NCBI GenBank assembly: GCA_963555705.1
Contig: OY743176.1
Location: 37,804,497-37,868,496 of the forward strand
Source: Ligustrum vulgare
Taxonomy: Eukaryota > Streptophyta > Magnoliopsida > Lamiales > Oleaceae
Length of the DNA: 64,000 bases
Reading direction: 5' to 3'
The translations under genes and the position numbers were made by a program. The notes under the pieces were generated by a model. That model was given only the letters and a program-made list of their open reading frames with translations. It did not search any database and was not told the origin of the DNA. Within the stretch, counting starts at the first letter, position 1. The number at the start of each line of letters is the position of its first letter. Positions 46,479 through 56,077 of the stretch are shown in pieces.

Positions 46479-47209
46479 TAGTCTGCGTTTCTGTAGACTG
46501 GAAAAAATTTTCAAAAAGAATTTTCAAGAAATATTTTCCATTATAAAATATTATTGATGAAGATTGTCACTGCCATCATTTCGTTCCACCAACTCCGAGG
46601 TAAAGAAGTTTATGATGTTTAAAGTTATTTCAGTATTTCGAATACTCATTTTATTGATTTATGAGAAAGAATGAAGAGTATTTCGGATACTTATGATTTA
46701 TGAGAAATAAGAATGTATCTTTCGAAAATAATGATGTTGTTATGCTTTGTCATAACTTATATGCTTTAATGTATGATTATGAGAAAAAATTTTTAAGAAA
46801 GAAAACGAGTGTTGAGCATAAGGGAATATGATTTATGGTATATATTTATAATTATGAGTAGTCTTTTGAGCCAATTAAGGTATGGAAGGAAGTGATATTG
46901 TGATATTGAAAAATATGATTTGAAATTGTTATGTTGAGGAATTATGAATTGAATTATGAGATATTTTGATGATATTGAAGTGTTGGAATCGTTTTCAATA
47001 TTTTTTTATCGTTGTGATTAAATGTGGAGTTATTTATTATTGTGAGTTATGAAGTATGCTTATGGTTTGGATAAGTCCAAATTACAAGGGAAACTCTGCC
47101 TAGAATTTTTTTATCGTTTGGAATTAAGAGCATGATATGATAAGCATCTACTAAAGGAATTAAGGTTAGATATGCAAGTTCATTTACATCACAAACGAGA
47201 TTTAGTAGA
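46479..47209 (+). other. F internal DNA left of the cargo
   Basis: AT-rich non-coding DNA that follows element G in pieces (for example GCAAGTTCATTTACATCACA near 47172 corresponds to G near 37157). Similarity to G stops at GATTTAGTAGA (about 47209), the likely left edge of the cargo. Confidence 0.6.
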
Positions 47210-47222
47210 TGATAGCAGAGAT

Positions 47223-47228
47223 TTTATT
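47223..47228 (-). terminator. Poly(A) signal candidate for the LOG-like unit
   Basis: The minus strand reads AATAAA within GAGAAAATAATAAAATCTC, about 380 bases after the LOG stop codon and near the cargo edge. Confidence 0.45.
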
Positions 47229-47329
47229 ATTTTCTCATAAGGAGAACACACAAGAGTCACACTGGAAAGGAAATACATGAAACACACAAAAGCAAACGAG
47301 AGAAGCATGGGATAATCCTCAAAATGAGA

Positions 47330-47545
47330 GATGTGTTTCCGGAGTAGCCGTATCCTACCACCTCTGATCTTTTGAGGAAATAAAGAAACCTTCAAAGAGG
47401 TGTGTTTCGAGAGTAAGAATACTCCGTAATCTACCACCTGGAACCTTTGAGGTACACACAAGATTTAAACATTAAGGAAATCCTAGTAAATGGAGGGGTG
47501 TCTCGAGAGTGAGAATACTCCGTACTCTACCCCCACCTATTCTAA
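47330..47545 (-). repeat. Three degenerate repeats in the LOG 3' region
   Basis: Plus-strand starts near 47333, 47400 and 47499. The unit has GTGTYTCGAGAGTRAGAATA, then CTCCGTAATCTACC and a following TTTGAGG (two best copies; the third is diverged). Spacing is about 67 and 100 bp. No match to the surrounding retroelement DNA was seen. Confidence 0.65.
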
Positions 47546-47605
47546 GATTCACAGAGTTAAATTTACATTAACCGGACTCCATTTTCGCTTGATTCCCCTT
47601 CCTTG

Positions 47606-48202
47606 CTACCAATCTATCTTAACTCCTGCTGGATCTTGTATTGAGATATATGACTGCAGCTTATCCAGTAGTTCATCAATAGTAGGAGCGGAAATAAGAA
47701 GCCTTCTGGAAAATGGAGAGATGAATCCCTGTTCCACAGCATAATCAAGAAAGGTTAACAAACCATCAAAGAAATTGTTAACATTCAGAAGCCCAATAGG
47801 CTTAGTATGGAGATCTAGTTGAGCCCACGAGGTAATGTTAAAGATTTCTTCTAAGGTACCAAAACCTCCGGGCAGGGCTATAAAGGCATCAGAACCATAT
47901 AGCATACAAGTTATGCGTTCATGGATGGATAATGTTTGAACTTCATGCCCTCGTGTTTTGCCCGCAACATCTACCAAAGGGACAGGTATGACACCGATTA
48001 CTTTTGATTTCTCTGCAAGAGCAGATTGGGAAACACAACCCATTAGACCACTGCTACCACCCCCATATACAAGAGTGATACCTTTTTCCCCCAGTTTTTT
48101 TCCAAGATCTACAGCCGCTTCTAGATAACCGAAGCCTTTCCCCACTTTTGATCCACAAAATACACAAATAGTTTTGATTTGTCGAAGTTTTGGTGCTTCC
48201 AT
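47606..48202 (-). CDS. LOG-like: LOG-type cytokinin riboside 5'-monophosphate phosphoribohydrolase, intronless
   Basis: A 198-codon intact frame from ATG 48202 to TAG. LOG enzymes release active cytokinin bases from their riboside 5'-monophosphates, in cytosol and nucleus. Seen here: ICVFCGS (12-18), the nucleotide-binding loop VYGGGSSGLMG (45-55), Arg96 in IHERI, the signature PGGFGTLEE (111-119, PGGxGTxxE), WAQL (126-129), GLLNV (137-141) and GFISP (159-163). Length is near plant LOG size (about 200-220). The usual Lys after the Arg (RK) is Ile97. The C-terminus ends in a short IDW tail, as I recall for a divergent plant LOG-like clade. Plant LOG genes normally have several introns; this has none and lies antisense inside element F, so it is a captured cDNA-like or foreign copy. 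Expression is unknown. Confidence 0.88.
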   Translation of the reverse strand: MEAPKLRQIKTICVFCGSKVGKGFGYLEAAVDLGKKLGEKGITLVYGGGSSGLMGCVSQSALAEKSKVIGVIPVPLVDVAGKTRGHEVQTLSIHERITCMLYGSDAFIALPGGFGTLEEIFNITSWAQLDLHTKPIGLLNVNNFFDGLLTFLDYAVEQGFISPFSRRLLISAPTIDELLDKLQSYISIQDPAGVKIDW

Positions 48203-48502
48203 CTTTGATAGTATAGAAGAGAAAACTTACGAAGAAGATGTGATTTTGGGATGCCTGAACTATGAAATATGTTTGGCTATTTAAAGCCGGAAAAATTTAC
48301 TGTTTTTGATTGATTCTGAAAAAGTAAAGATTTACTTTTGACAAAATCAGCCCACTTTTGAATATTTTTATCGTATCGAGGCTGTCACCTTTCGGCGATT
48401 AAATATTTTATTTCCAGCTTTATCAAACCTCGAGAAAGGAAAATATATTTTATTTTCAAAACGCGTGAAAGAAAGCAGCAAAATATTTTAAAAAGATTTA
48501 CC
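48203..48502 (-). other. Intergenic region between the two cargo ORFs
   Basis: Three hundred bases, AT-rich, no ORF. On the minus strand it has two AATAAA signals (48449-48454 and about 48407-48412) shortly after the Cys-rich stop, then the TATA-like box of the LOG unit. This arrangement fits two separate transcription units rather than one spliced host gene. Confidence 0.55.
48277..48285 (-). promoter_or_regulatory. TATA-like box of the LOG-like unit
   Basis: The minus strand reads GGCTTTAAATAGCC, about 75 bases before the LOG ATG. The core TTTAAATAG is the same as upstream of the Cys-rich ORF (49087-49095). Confidence 0.5.
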
Positions 48503-49054
48503 TTATATAATTGCTGAACTGCCAGAAGCCTCATTTTGTAAAACAGACTGGCAAACAGGATCTTTCGATACTATATTTTGGAGACTATAACGATTTTTGT
48601 CCTCGTTAAACTGAGCGTATAAGGAGAGAAGTTCACGTTGTACATAACCACTTGGGTGCGTCTCAAGAGTCAGTCGAATATCATCCAAAGACTCCTTACT
48701 CAGTCCACCCTTTATGAATTCGATTTTATCATCCCGATTAGTAGAAGAATATCCTACTGATTTGCAACGAGTATCACAGTTCCAACGAGCACATTTGTAG
48801 CAACCACCCAGTCTTTTTGCTCTTCGTTTCTTTGCAAACGTGCTTTTGCCTAAACCAGGCATGTGCTTTGGAAATGTTGATGGTAATTCACCAGATAGTC
48901 GAACCTTTGCTTCTATCAACCAGCGAACATCTTCTGGAATATCATGAGCCATTAGCAACCTCAATCTTTCGAGCCTTATTCTATAGATCTTTCTCAGATC
49001 ATTCATAGGAAGACTGGAATAATACTTGCGAATGTTAGAAAGAATGATATCCAT
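48503..49054 (-). CDS. Basic four-cysteine protein, resembles virus nucleic-acid-binding CRP
   Basis: A 183-codon intact frame from ATG 49054; the context AACAATGG favours this start over an in-frame TTG five codons upstream. N-terminal helix rich in Leu/Arg (about 5-40); WLIEAKV near 45-51; a basic stretch AKKRRAKR (74-81) that could be a nuclear signal; then Cys85, Cys88, Cys93 and Cys97 (Cys-X2-Cys-X4-Cys-X3-Cys), a likely zinc site; then IEFIKGGL. A basic KRRA run directly before a Cys-X2-Cys, a later Cys pair and an FI-x-GG block is the layout of cysteine-rich proteins of carlavirus-like RNA viruses, which bind nucleic acid and modulate host transcription or silencing. The C-terminal about 65 residues are not recognised. 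This is a pattern match by eye; a host zinc protein is possible. Confidence 0.6.
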   Translation of the reverse strand: MDIILSNIRKYYSSLPMNDLRKIYRIRLERLRLLMAHDIPEDVRWLIEAKVRLSGELPSTFPKHMPGLGKSTFAKKRRAKRLGGCYKCARWNCDTRCKSVGYSSTNRDDKIEFIKGGLSKESLDDIRLTLETHPSGYVQRELLSLYAQFNEDKNRYSLQNIVSKDPVCQSVLQNEASGSSAII

Positions 49055-49086
49055 TGTTTGATGATTCAACCTCTTCTCAGCATGAA

Positions 49087-49095
49087 CTATTTAAA
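49087..49095 (-). promoter_or_regulatory. TATA-like box of the Cys-rich unit
   Basis: The minus strand reads GCTTTTAAATAG, about 33 bases before the Cys-rich ATG. A 5-codon upstream ORF (ATG at 49083) ends just before the main start. Confidence 0.45.
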
Positions 49096-49791
49096 AGCGC
49101 AAAGGATCTGAGTGAATCCGCGTGATGTTGTGACCAGCAAGAAAGCGCAGGATTATTTTAATGAAAAGAGGAGACAAGAAGTAATGCGCTGTTAAATTTT
49201 ATCGATAAAGGAGATTTGATTGGAGATTTGGAATATTTTCTTGGATTATGGGTACTGATATTTTGTTTTAATAATGATAATCTTGGTATAATGTGATGAT
49301 ACGTGGAAAGTAAAATGAGTACCGTATTGAATCAGAATTCATACGTATATACAAGTGAAAGAAATACTTTGCAGGAAATGTGGTAACATTTAAGTATAGA
49401 ATCTTAGTTTTGGGAGATATTTGTTTACTGAATTTTGGGTTACAAATATTGGAAAGATAAGTTGATGATATTATGTTGATATGTTTGGGTATATTACGTA
49501 GAGAAAATATTCAGGTAATTCTTTGATTATTTTGGGAATTTTCGATGATAAGAAAGGAAAAATTATTATGATACGATATGTCAGTAAAGATTTGTTGAAA
49601 TTTTAGAGATATATACGAATATTTGAGGTCACATGATACGATGATAAGTGACAAGTTACATGAATACTACAAGATATGATGAAATTTTTACATACGATTG
49701 GGAATTGTTTTGATTATTTTGAGAATATTCGATGATAAGAAGAAGAGATTCTGATTAAGTATTCAGAAATTATAAGATTAAGTAAGTTTAA
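49096..49791 (+). other. Right edge of cargo and F 3' internal DNA
   Basis: The cargo edge lies somewhere in 49130-49300. From about 49600 the sequence follows element G (TGATACGATGATAAGTGACA matches G near 38400). No supported ORF. Confidence 0.5.
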
Positions 49792-49825
49792 TTTCGAGGA
49801 CGAAATTATTTTAAGGAGGTAAGAT
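49792..49825 (+). promoter_or_regulatory. Polypurine tract of F with upstream palindrome
   Basis: TTTCGAGGACGAAA (49792-49805) is followed by TTTTAAGGAGGTAAGAT, directly before the 3' LTR at 49826. The purine tract primes plus-strand synthesis. The palindrome recurs upstream of the tracts in G and, as variants, in B and A. Confidence 0.8.
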
Positions 49826-52800
49826 TATAGCGACCCAGAATTTTTATGCAATAAATAATTATTTTAATATTTAGAAAATTGTGTCGCTACTATTTCACTC
49901 ATTGTTTTGAAGTTAACGCCGCGACGGATTCGTTTAGCCAAGTCAAGAAATATCGAATTTGTTCGATTTTAAATTAAAATCCGAATTTCTAAAATTATGT
50001 TATTTTAATTATTTATTCTCAAATGTATTTTCAGTCCAAAAACATATCTGTTTCAAATACGCTTCTTGATCAAAGTTAGTCCAATATTCATAATCAAAAT
50101 TTATATTACATAAATTTCCCCACATGTTTTCTTCTTTATCATCAAAGCATCCCCATCATATCTTTACACCAATTTTATCAAAGAATTCCCACCACCACCC
50201 GTATGCATCACATTTTACACCAAATCAACCATCATTATGTTTCAAGAATATAATGATGATGTATCCATGTTCTATTTTTTTTATCACACCAAATTCTCCA
50301 CTACAAATCATTCCTATGCCTAATGCCAATTATAAATTTCCACCTCAGTCAGAAAACCATCACCACCAGCAGCTCCATTACCAGACTCCAATATCAATTC
50401 ACACAATAGCTACCATCGCAGTTCACTACCCTCAATCATCATCCTTAATAAATCAACCCACCTACAGCTTAAATCATTCATCTATAACACCATCTATATT
50501 ATCATCATCATAAATCTTCATCACCACCACTGGATTTCCACCACTGCCCAAATCACCCTTTTGACACCATCAGTCCACTGCAGCACTTCAGTCATAACCA
50601 TAACACCAACATCTAAGCACAATCAGTACGCCACCAAGAAATCATCACTGTCCAATTCAAGAAAAATCACTCAACCTATACAAATCCCAAGCTGGCAACC
50701 ATCGCTCCATCACTGCCAAACCAGTTCACTGCCATGGCTCGCAGCCACCTCTATTGCCGATCGAACCTCAGTCACTGCCCCAGAATCACCACCAATCTGT
50801 ATCACCTCTTCCACCAACACCACTACACGATCAAATCCCTCAATCTGCCATAATCGATACACCAAAACACCCACTGTCTACTGCTCAACATCAAACCCAA
50901 CTCCAATCGCAATCCAAAATCAAAACCCAAAACCCAGATTAAGCCAAGCCCAAATACTTACTTCAATCGCCGCTCCCTTCGCCGGAATTTCAGACCCAAA
51001 TCGCGAACTAAGATTTGATTTCTTTTCGGTTTCGCCCTTGTTTCTCGTACCCAAGCCCTCAAACCAGAAACCTTACCTTGGCCACCTCTTGCCGCTACCC
51101 TGCGACGGCAATCCGCCGGCCAATCGCCGGTTGTAGCACCGGCAGTGGATGGAAGGAGGAGACGTCGCCCTTATTCGTTTCACTCTCTCCGATCCCTCTC
51201 TCTCTCTCTCTTCGATCTGAATGAGAAAAGGATATTTTAAATATTATAAACTTTCGGAAATTTGCAACTTTAGTCCTGAAGTTTTAATTTGGTTCAATTC
51301 AGTCCTTTCAGCTTTAAATCTTTTTAATTTCAGCCCTTAAGTTTTAAATGAGTCTTAATCAGCCCTTCATTTTTAAAATCTATTATTTCAGTCCCTGCTG
51401 ATTTACTTTTAAGCCCAAGTTTTAAAAAGATTTACATTTTAGTCCCTCAACTTTCAAAGTATCTATTTTAGTCCCTGAACTTTCAAAAGTATTCATTTTA
51501 GTCCCTCAACTTTCAAAACATCAATTTTAGTCCTCAAATTATAATTTATCATTTTGAACTATATATTCGATATACTAAAGTGACTTATTAGCTAAGACGA
51601 AGCGTACGGAGAATTTAAAGAAGTCATTCCCGCTCAACTTTGCACTCGTCGGATTTGAGGTAGACTCGCACTTATTAATTGATTTAAATTATGATTTCAT
51701 ATGAATGTCATGTGACTTGTGAAAGTCAATTTTTAAGAAAAGCAAGTATGTTGTTATGAAAGGTAAATATATCTTATGTTGTTATGAAAAGTAAGTATGT
51801 TTTTATGAAAAGAAAATATACTTTATGTTTTTACGAAAAGTAAGTATACCCTATGCTTCACGAAAATGTTTTTTTGGATCATTGCTATGAAATCAATTTA
51901 CCAAGATTGTTTTGGGTCCCATATGATAAGTTATGATATGTTAAGGGGACCGGAGTTTTAGTAGCGCTACACATAAGAATTCTTGCCACGAAGTTCGGTA
52001 ACATTCTTGTGTCTCCTATGTTTATGAGGATTTGCCACGAAGTTCGGTAAAATTCCTGTGTTTCCATATGTTTATGAGGATTTACCACCTAAGTTCGGTA
52101 AAATTCCTGTCGCATATGTTTATGAGGATTTCGATCCTATCTTATGTTATGATGCAATTGATCCCTATGAATTTCAAAAATTATGCTTGGTATACTTACT
52201 ACATAAGAATTCTTGCCACCTAAGTTCGGTAAAATTCTAGGATTTCGATCTTATCCTATGTTATGATGAAAACTTACTGTTATTATGATTTTACTGCATA
52301 AAGAATTCTTGCCACCTAAGTTCGGTAAAGTTCTTGTATGTTTATGAGGATTTCAATCCTATCTTATGTTATGCTTTCAAAAGAAATTATGCTTGGCATA
52401 ATTAAAATGTTTTTATAAGTATATGGTTTTCAAAGAGCTGTTTTCAAAGAGCTATTTTCAAAGAGCCTATGATTTGCAAAATATGTCCCGTGCTGTAATG
52501 CACAATATGAGATTTATCAAGAGCCGTTTTATAAAGAAGCTCTATCAATGCCCGTTTTATAAAGAGCCGGGATTTATGTGTTTAATCATCTTATAAATTA
52601 AATTAATTTGCGATGAGTCTACTGAGTATTTCCCCCATGAAATACTCACCCTACTTTTTAACAGTTTTGCAGATTTCGGAGACGGTGGCGAGCGATGAAT
52701 GATGGTGGCAATAATCGTTAAACGGTTGAAAGTTTGACGTTAATGATTTCCGTATTTTTCCAAACAATCGAATAATTTAGAGAAGTTCATTTATTTGAGA

Positions 52801-53010
52801 AATTATGACATTGTCAATTTCTTTACAAAATTAATGGTTCGATTTATTATTTCAAATGGTTTCATAAATGTTTCAATTTTATCGGCCATTACAGTATATT
52901 TAATGTTGCCAAAAATGAATTTCAATTATTTCTTCCGCAAAAATATTATTCGAAAAATTTAGACAGAAAATGACGTAGTGAATCGGGTATACGGAACTCG
53001 GGGCGCTACA
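49826..53010 (+). mobile_element. 3' LTR of element F
   Basis: A 3,185-bp LTR nearly identical to 43275-46463, also starting TATAGCGACC and ending GGGGCGCTACA, followed by the duplication CTAAC. Confidence 0.92.
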
Positions 53011-53629
53011 CTAACTGACTCTGAATAGAATTGTAATTAAGCTAAAATAACTAAAATAAACTAGAACTAAATAAAACCCTAACCGCCTAATTGATTCAAA
53101 ACTAAGACGCCTAAGTTACGGCCGTGACTTATGAGTTTACGGCCGTAAGTAAGCTACGGATTAAAAATTAAAAACATATGTTACGGCCGTGACAATTTTA
53201 TTTACGGCCGTAAGTGACATTCTGAACAAAATAATAAAAGTTACAAAACTCTGTTTACGGCCGTGAGTATTTGGATTACGGCCGTGAATACTTCCACTTC
53301 ATTTACGGTCGTGAGATCATGCGTTACGGCCGTAATTGCCTTTCTGCCCAATTTCGTGATGTTGATGTTACGGCCGTAAAAATGGGTGTTACGGCCGTAA
53401 GTCAACTTCTGCCCAATTTTCTGATCCTTTGACATTAATTGATCTGATTTGAATCTCGACTCGAGCCCAACATGAAACTTGTTCATTTTCCTATGTAGAA
53501 TATTGTTGAATTGCTCGTATCTTGATTTCTCATTTTTGACGCCTTTTCCGGATCACATCATCCCCTCTTCCTTTAAGATGATTCGTCCCGAATCATAACA
53601 TTTTTAGCTTCTTTTCCGGATCACATCAT
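53011..53629 (-). mobile_element. A5 3' LTR remainder and doubled polypurine module
   Basis: A-family LTR to GGATCACATCA at 53560, then the polypurine tract (TCCCCTCTTCCTTT), palindrome and second LTR-start module, broken at about 53629 and joined to a plus-strand A LTR. The internal ORF of this copy is gone. Confidence 0.85.
53118..53398. repeat. ACGGCCGT array in A5 LTR
   Basis: Ten sites with the same phasing as 14308-14589 (first pair 53118/53139, last pair 53370/53391, each 21 bp apart). Confidence 0.92.
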
Positions 53630-53630
53630 T

Positions 53631-54433
53631 CACAGATCAAGCATTGCGAGAGTGAATAAGGTATGAGGCTAAACCAAGTGAGCAAGCCAATAGACAAGCC
53701 GAGAATCGAGTTGGAAACCAAGAAAATCAAAAATTATGCAGAAGCAAAGTTACGGCCGTAACCAAATATTCTCACGGCCGTAAATCACTCTCGGATCAAA
53801 ATGAAGAATTTTAGATTTTCAAAGTTACGGCCGTAAGTTTATGGTCACGGCCGTAATCCTTAACCAGAAATATAGTTACGGCCGTAAGTAATGTTGTCAC
53901 GGCCGTAAATCCAGATTAACGCAAATCATACGGATTTTTATTTCCTTTATTATATTTTAATTCCTTTTTCCTATTTTAGTATTTTAGGAGTCTATTTTGA
54001 TAGATTTTATCTATTCCCTAATTAGATTAGATTTTATTCAGTTTCCTAAGTAGACTAGGATTTTATTCTGGTTGCCTATATAAAGGCGCCTTCATTGTAA
54101 TACAAGAAATGAGATTTTGATGGAATAAAAATTGTGTTGAGTTATTTCTCTCCCAAATATTGTTCTTAAATGAACTTTCGAACTTATCAAATATTATGAG
54201 ATATTTGTGGCGTTCACCAAACTGAACTTATCAAGGATCTGGACATTCCTTGTGGCGTTCAAACTATTACGGTTCTTGTTTCCGCATCGTAACGGGTCTC
54301 GGGTTTAATATACCCCTGATTCTTGCGTCGTGAGGCTCGGGTCGTAGTGTTACCGTCCGTCCCAACCTGAATTCGGAACTTTCCAGGCATTATTCTGCGT
54401 CTTCGTCGTGACCCCCCTCCCGGGATCTCATCA
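53631..54433 (+). mobile_element. 5' LTR of A6, start truncated
   Basis: Same subfamily as the solo LTR at 59755-60641, read in the opposite direction and lacking the first about 80 bp. TATA box CCTATATAAAGG near 54076. It ends CGGGATCTCATCA at 54433, followed by primer site TGGTATCAGAGCC (54436-54448). ACGGCCGT sites start at 53752, 53774, 53827, 53847, 53878 and 53899. Confidence 0.85.
53752..53906. repeat. ACGGCCGT array in A6 5' LTR
   Basis: Three pairs with spacings 22, 20 and 21 bp, about 170-330 bp upstream of the TATA box. Confidence 0.9.
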
Positions 54434-54970
54434 TTTGGTATCAGAGCCAGACTCTGGATTCAGGTTTTGTTTTTCTATTCTATCCAGTTTGATTTTGTGT
54501 TTTTATCATAGAGTCCACACAAAATCATCAATATCTTGTTCTTCGTGTCAGTAAAAATTTTCCATTATTTGATCCATACAAAAATCAATCAAAAATTCAA
54601 TATTGTTTATTTTATTCGATTCTTGTCCAAATTTTTTCCCGTTTGTTTTGCCGTGTTTGTTGTCGAATTTCGGATTTTAAAAAAAAAATTTATTTTTATT
54701 TTATTTTTTTATTTAATCCGAAATTTCATCCATTATTCAAAAAAAAAAAGAGTCAATTCCAAAATTCAAAGACCCCTTCCTTGAGTTTCATAGCTCCTTG
54801 TTATCGAATCTTTCCATTCCATTCCACATCCAACTCCACAATGTCTAAATTCAGGGAAAAACCTCAAATAGAGTTCCTCGAGTTAGGAGGGAGGATAGGA
54901 GATGATGTGATCCGGAAAAGAAGCTAACAATGTTATTATTCGGGACGAATCATCTTAAAGGAAGAGGGGA
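54434..54970 (+). mobile_element. A6 internal region, nearly fully deleted
   Basis: Only 537 bases separate the LTRs: primer site, leader with A/T tracts, the first about 22 gag codons (ATG 54841, MSKFREKPQIEFLELGG), then directly a false LTR start (TGATGTGATCCGG at 54903), palindrome and the true purine tract. A TRIM-like deletion derivative. Confidence 0.8.
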
Positions 54971-55680
54971 TGATGTGATCCGGAAAAGGCGTCAAAAATG
55001 AGAAATCAAGATACGGGCAATTCAACAATATTCTACATAGAAAAATGAATAAGTTTCATGTTGGGCTCGAGTCGAGATTCAAATCAGATCAATTAATGAC
55101 AAAGGATCAGAAAATTGGGCAGAAACAGACTCACGGCCATAACACCCATTTTTACGGCCGTAAAATCAATATGAAAAATTTCTACAGAAAGGCCTGTACG
55201 GCCGTAAACATATCATCTCACGGCCGTAAATGAAGAAGAAGACTTACGGCCGTACACGGTCGTGACTTAGGTTCCGTATTTTAAGATAATGTTAGGCGTT
55301 TTGGGCTTTTTTAGTTTAGGTTGAATTCTAGTTTATTTTTAGTTGCTTTATTTTCTTTGCCTATATATATGGCTTTATTCAGCATTGTACAATACAACTT
55401 TTATTCTTGAGATTAATGATATTTAAGGTGAGATATTCCCTTATATTTTCTTCGTGTTCTCGTCGAACAAATTAAACTTATCAAAGGATTTGACAACCTT
55501 TGTGGCGTTCCCCCTTTGTGGTTCTTATCTCCGCATCGTAAGGGTTTTGGGTTTAATATACCCATAGTTCTTGCGTCGTGAGGTCGGGGTTGCATTGTTA
55601 CCGTCTACTATCTTGGATTTTAGAGCTTTCCGGCGTTTAATTCCGCGTGTTCTTGGTGATCCCCATAACGGATCACATCA
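54971..55680 (+). mobile_element. Chimeric A/B LTR (3' LTR of A6)
   Basis: A 710-bp LTR. The first about 165 bp match A-family LTRs (58389 onward). The remainder, from about 55260, matches the B (CRM) LTR including GCCTATATATATGGC (55360-55374) and its U5 to GGATCACATCA. It differs from the A6 5' LTR, so template switching or gene conversion joined two families. Confidence 0.85.
55133..55263. repeat. ACGGCCGT array in chimeric LTR
   Basis: Six sites at 55133, 55154, 55198, 55220, 55246 and 55256. Spacings 21, 44, 22, 26 and 10 bp (the last is one helical turn). Confidence 0.9.
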
Positions 55681-55876
55681 AGATTACTGTTGTAGCGTGT
55701 TTTACAATAATCTTCATGATGTGATCCGGAAAAGGCGTCAAAAATGAGAAATCAAGATACGGGCAATTCAACAATATTCTACATGGAAAAATGAACAAGT
55801 TTCGTGTTGGGCTCGAGTCGATATTCAAATCACGTCAACGGATCAGAAGATCAGAAAATTGTGCAGAAGATGCGTT

Positions 55877-56077
55877 ACGTCCGTAACATTGTTTCTCACG
55901 GCCGTAACTTATGGATTTCACGGCCGCATCACATTCCTCACGGCCGTAAATGAAAATTGGTATTTTTGTTCAGAAGGAGATTTACGGCCGTAACATCAAT
56001 CTTCACGGCCGTAACTAATATGGTGACATTTTGATCAGAGAAGGAATTACGGCCGTAAGTCCGACTTTTACGGCCGT
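55877..56077. repeat. ACGGCCGT array in A7 5' LTR
   Basis: Eight sites at 55877, 55898, 55920, 55940, 55984, 56005, 56049 and 56070. Spacings 21, 22, 20, 44, 21, 44 and 21 bp. The TATA-like TATTTATATG is at about 56254, so the array is in U3. Confidence 0.95.

Larger units (their letters stand above)
43275..53010 (+). mobile_element. Element F: recent non-autonomous Tekay-like element carrying gene cargo
   Basis: A complete 9.7-kb element: LTR 43275-46463, primer site, internal region 46464-49825, LTR 49826-53010, flanked by CTAAC at 43270-43274 and 53011-53015. The interrupted A-family LTR reads through once F is removed. About 12 substitutions and one 4-bp CT-repeat indel were seen between the LTRs, so insertion is recent. 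The internal region has shreds of the G-type interior at both ends and, between about 47210 and 49150, foreign DNA with two antisense ORFs (LOG-like and Cys-rich). It has no gag or pol of its own. Confidence 0.93.

Noticed and set aside
47189..47461. 90-codon minus-strand ORF with a hydrophobic segment
   Set aside because: Lies in the 3' region of the LOG unit across two degenerate repeats, with no recognisable domain; probably untranslated.
47606..48202. LOG ORF as an ordinary host gene at its native locus
   Set aside because: It is intronless and lies between the two LTRs of one element with a single target duplication, so it travels with the element.
49055..49069. Upstream start of the Cys-rich ORF at 49069
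   Set aside because: The codon there is TTG. The first ATG is at 49054 in a favourable AACAATGG context.
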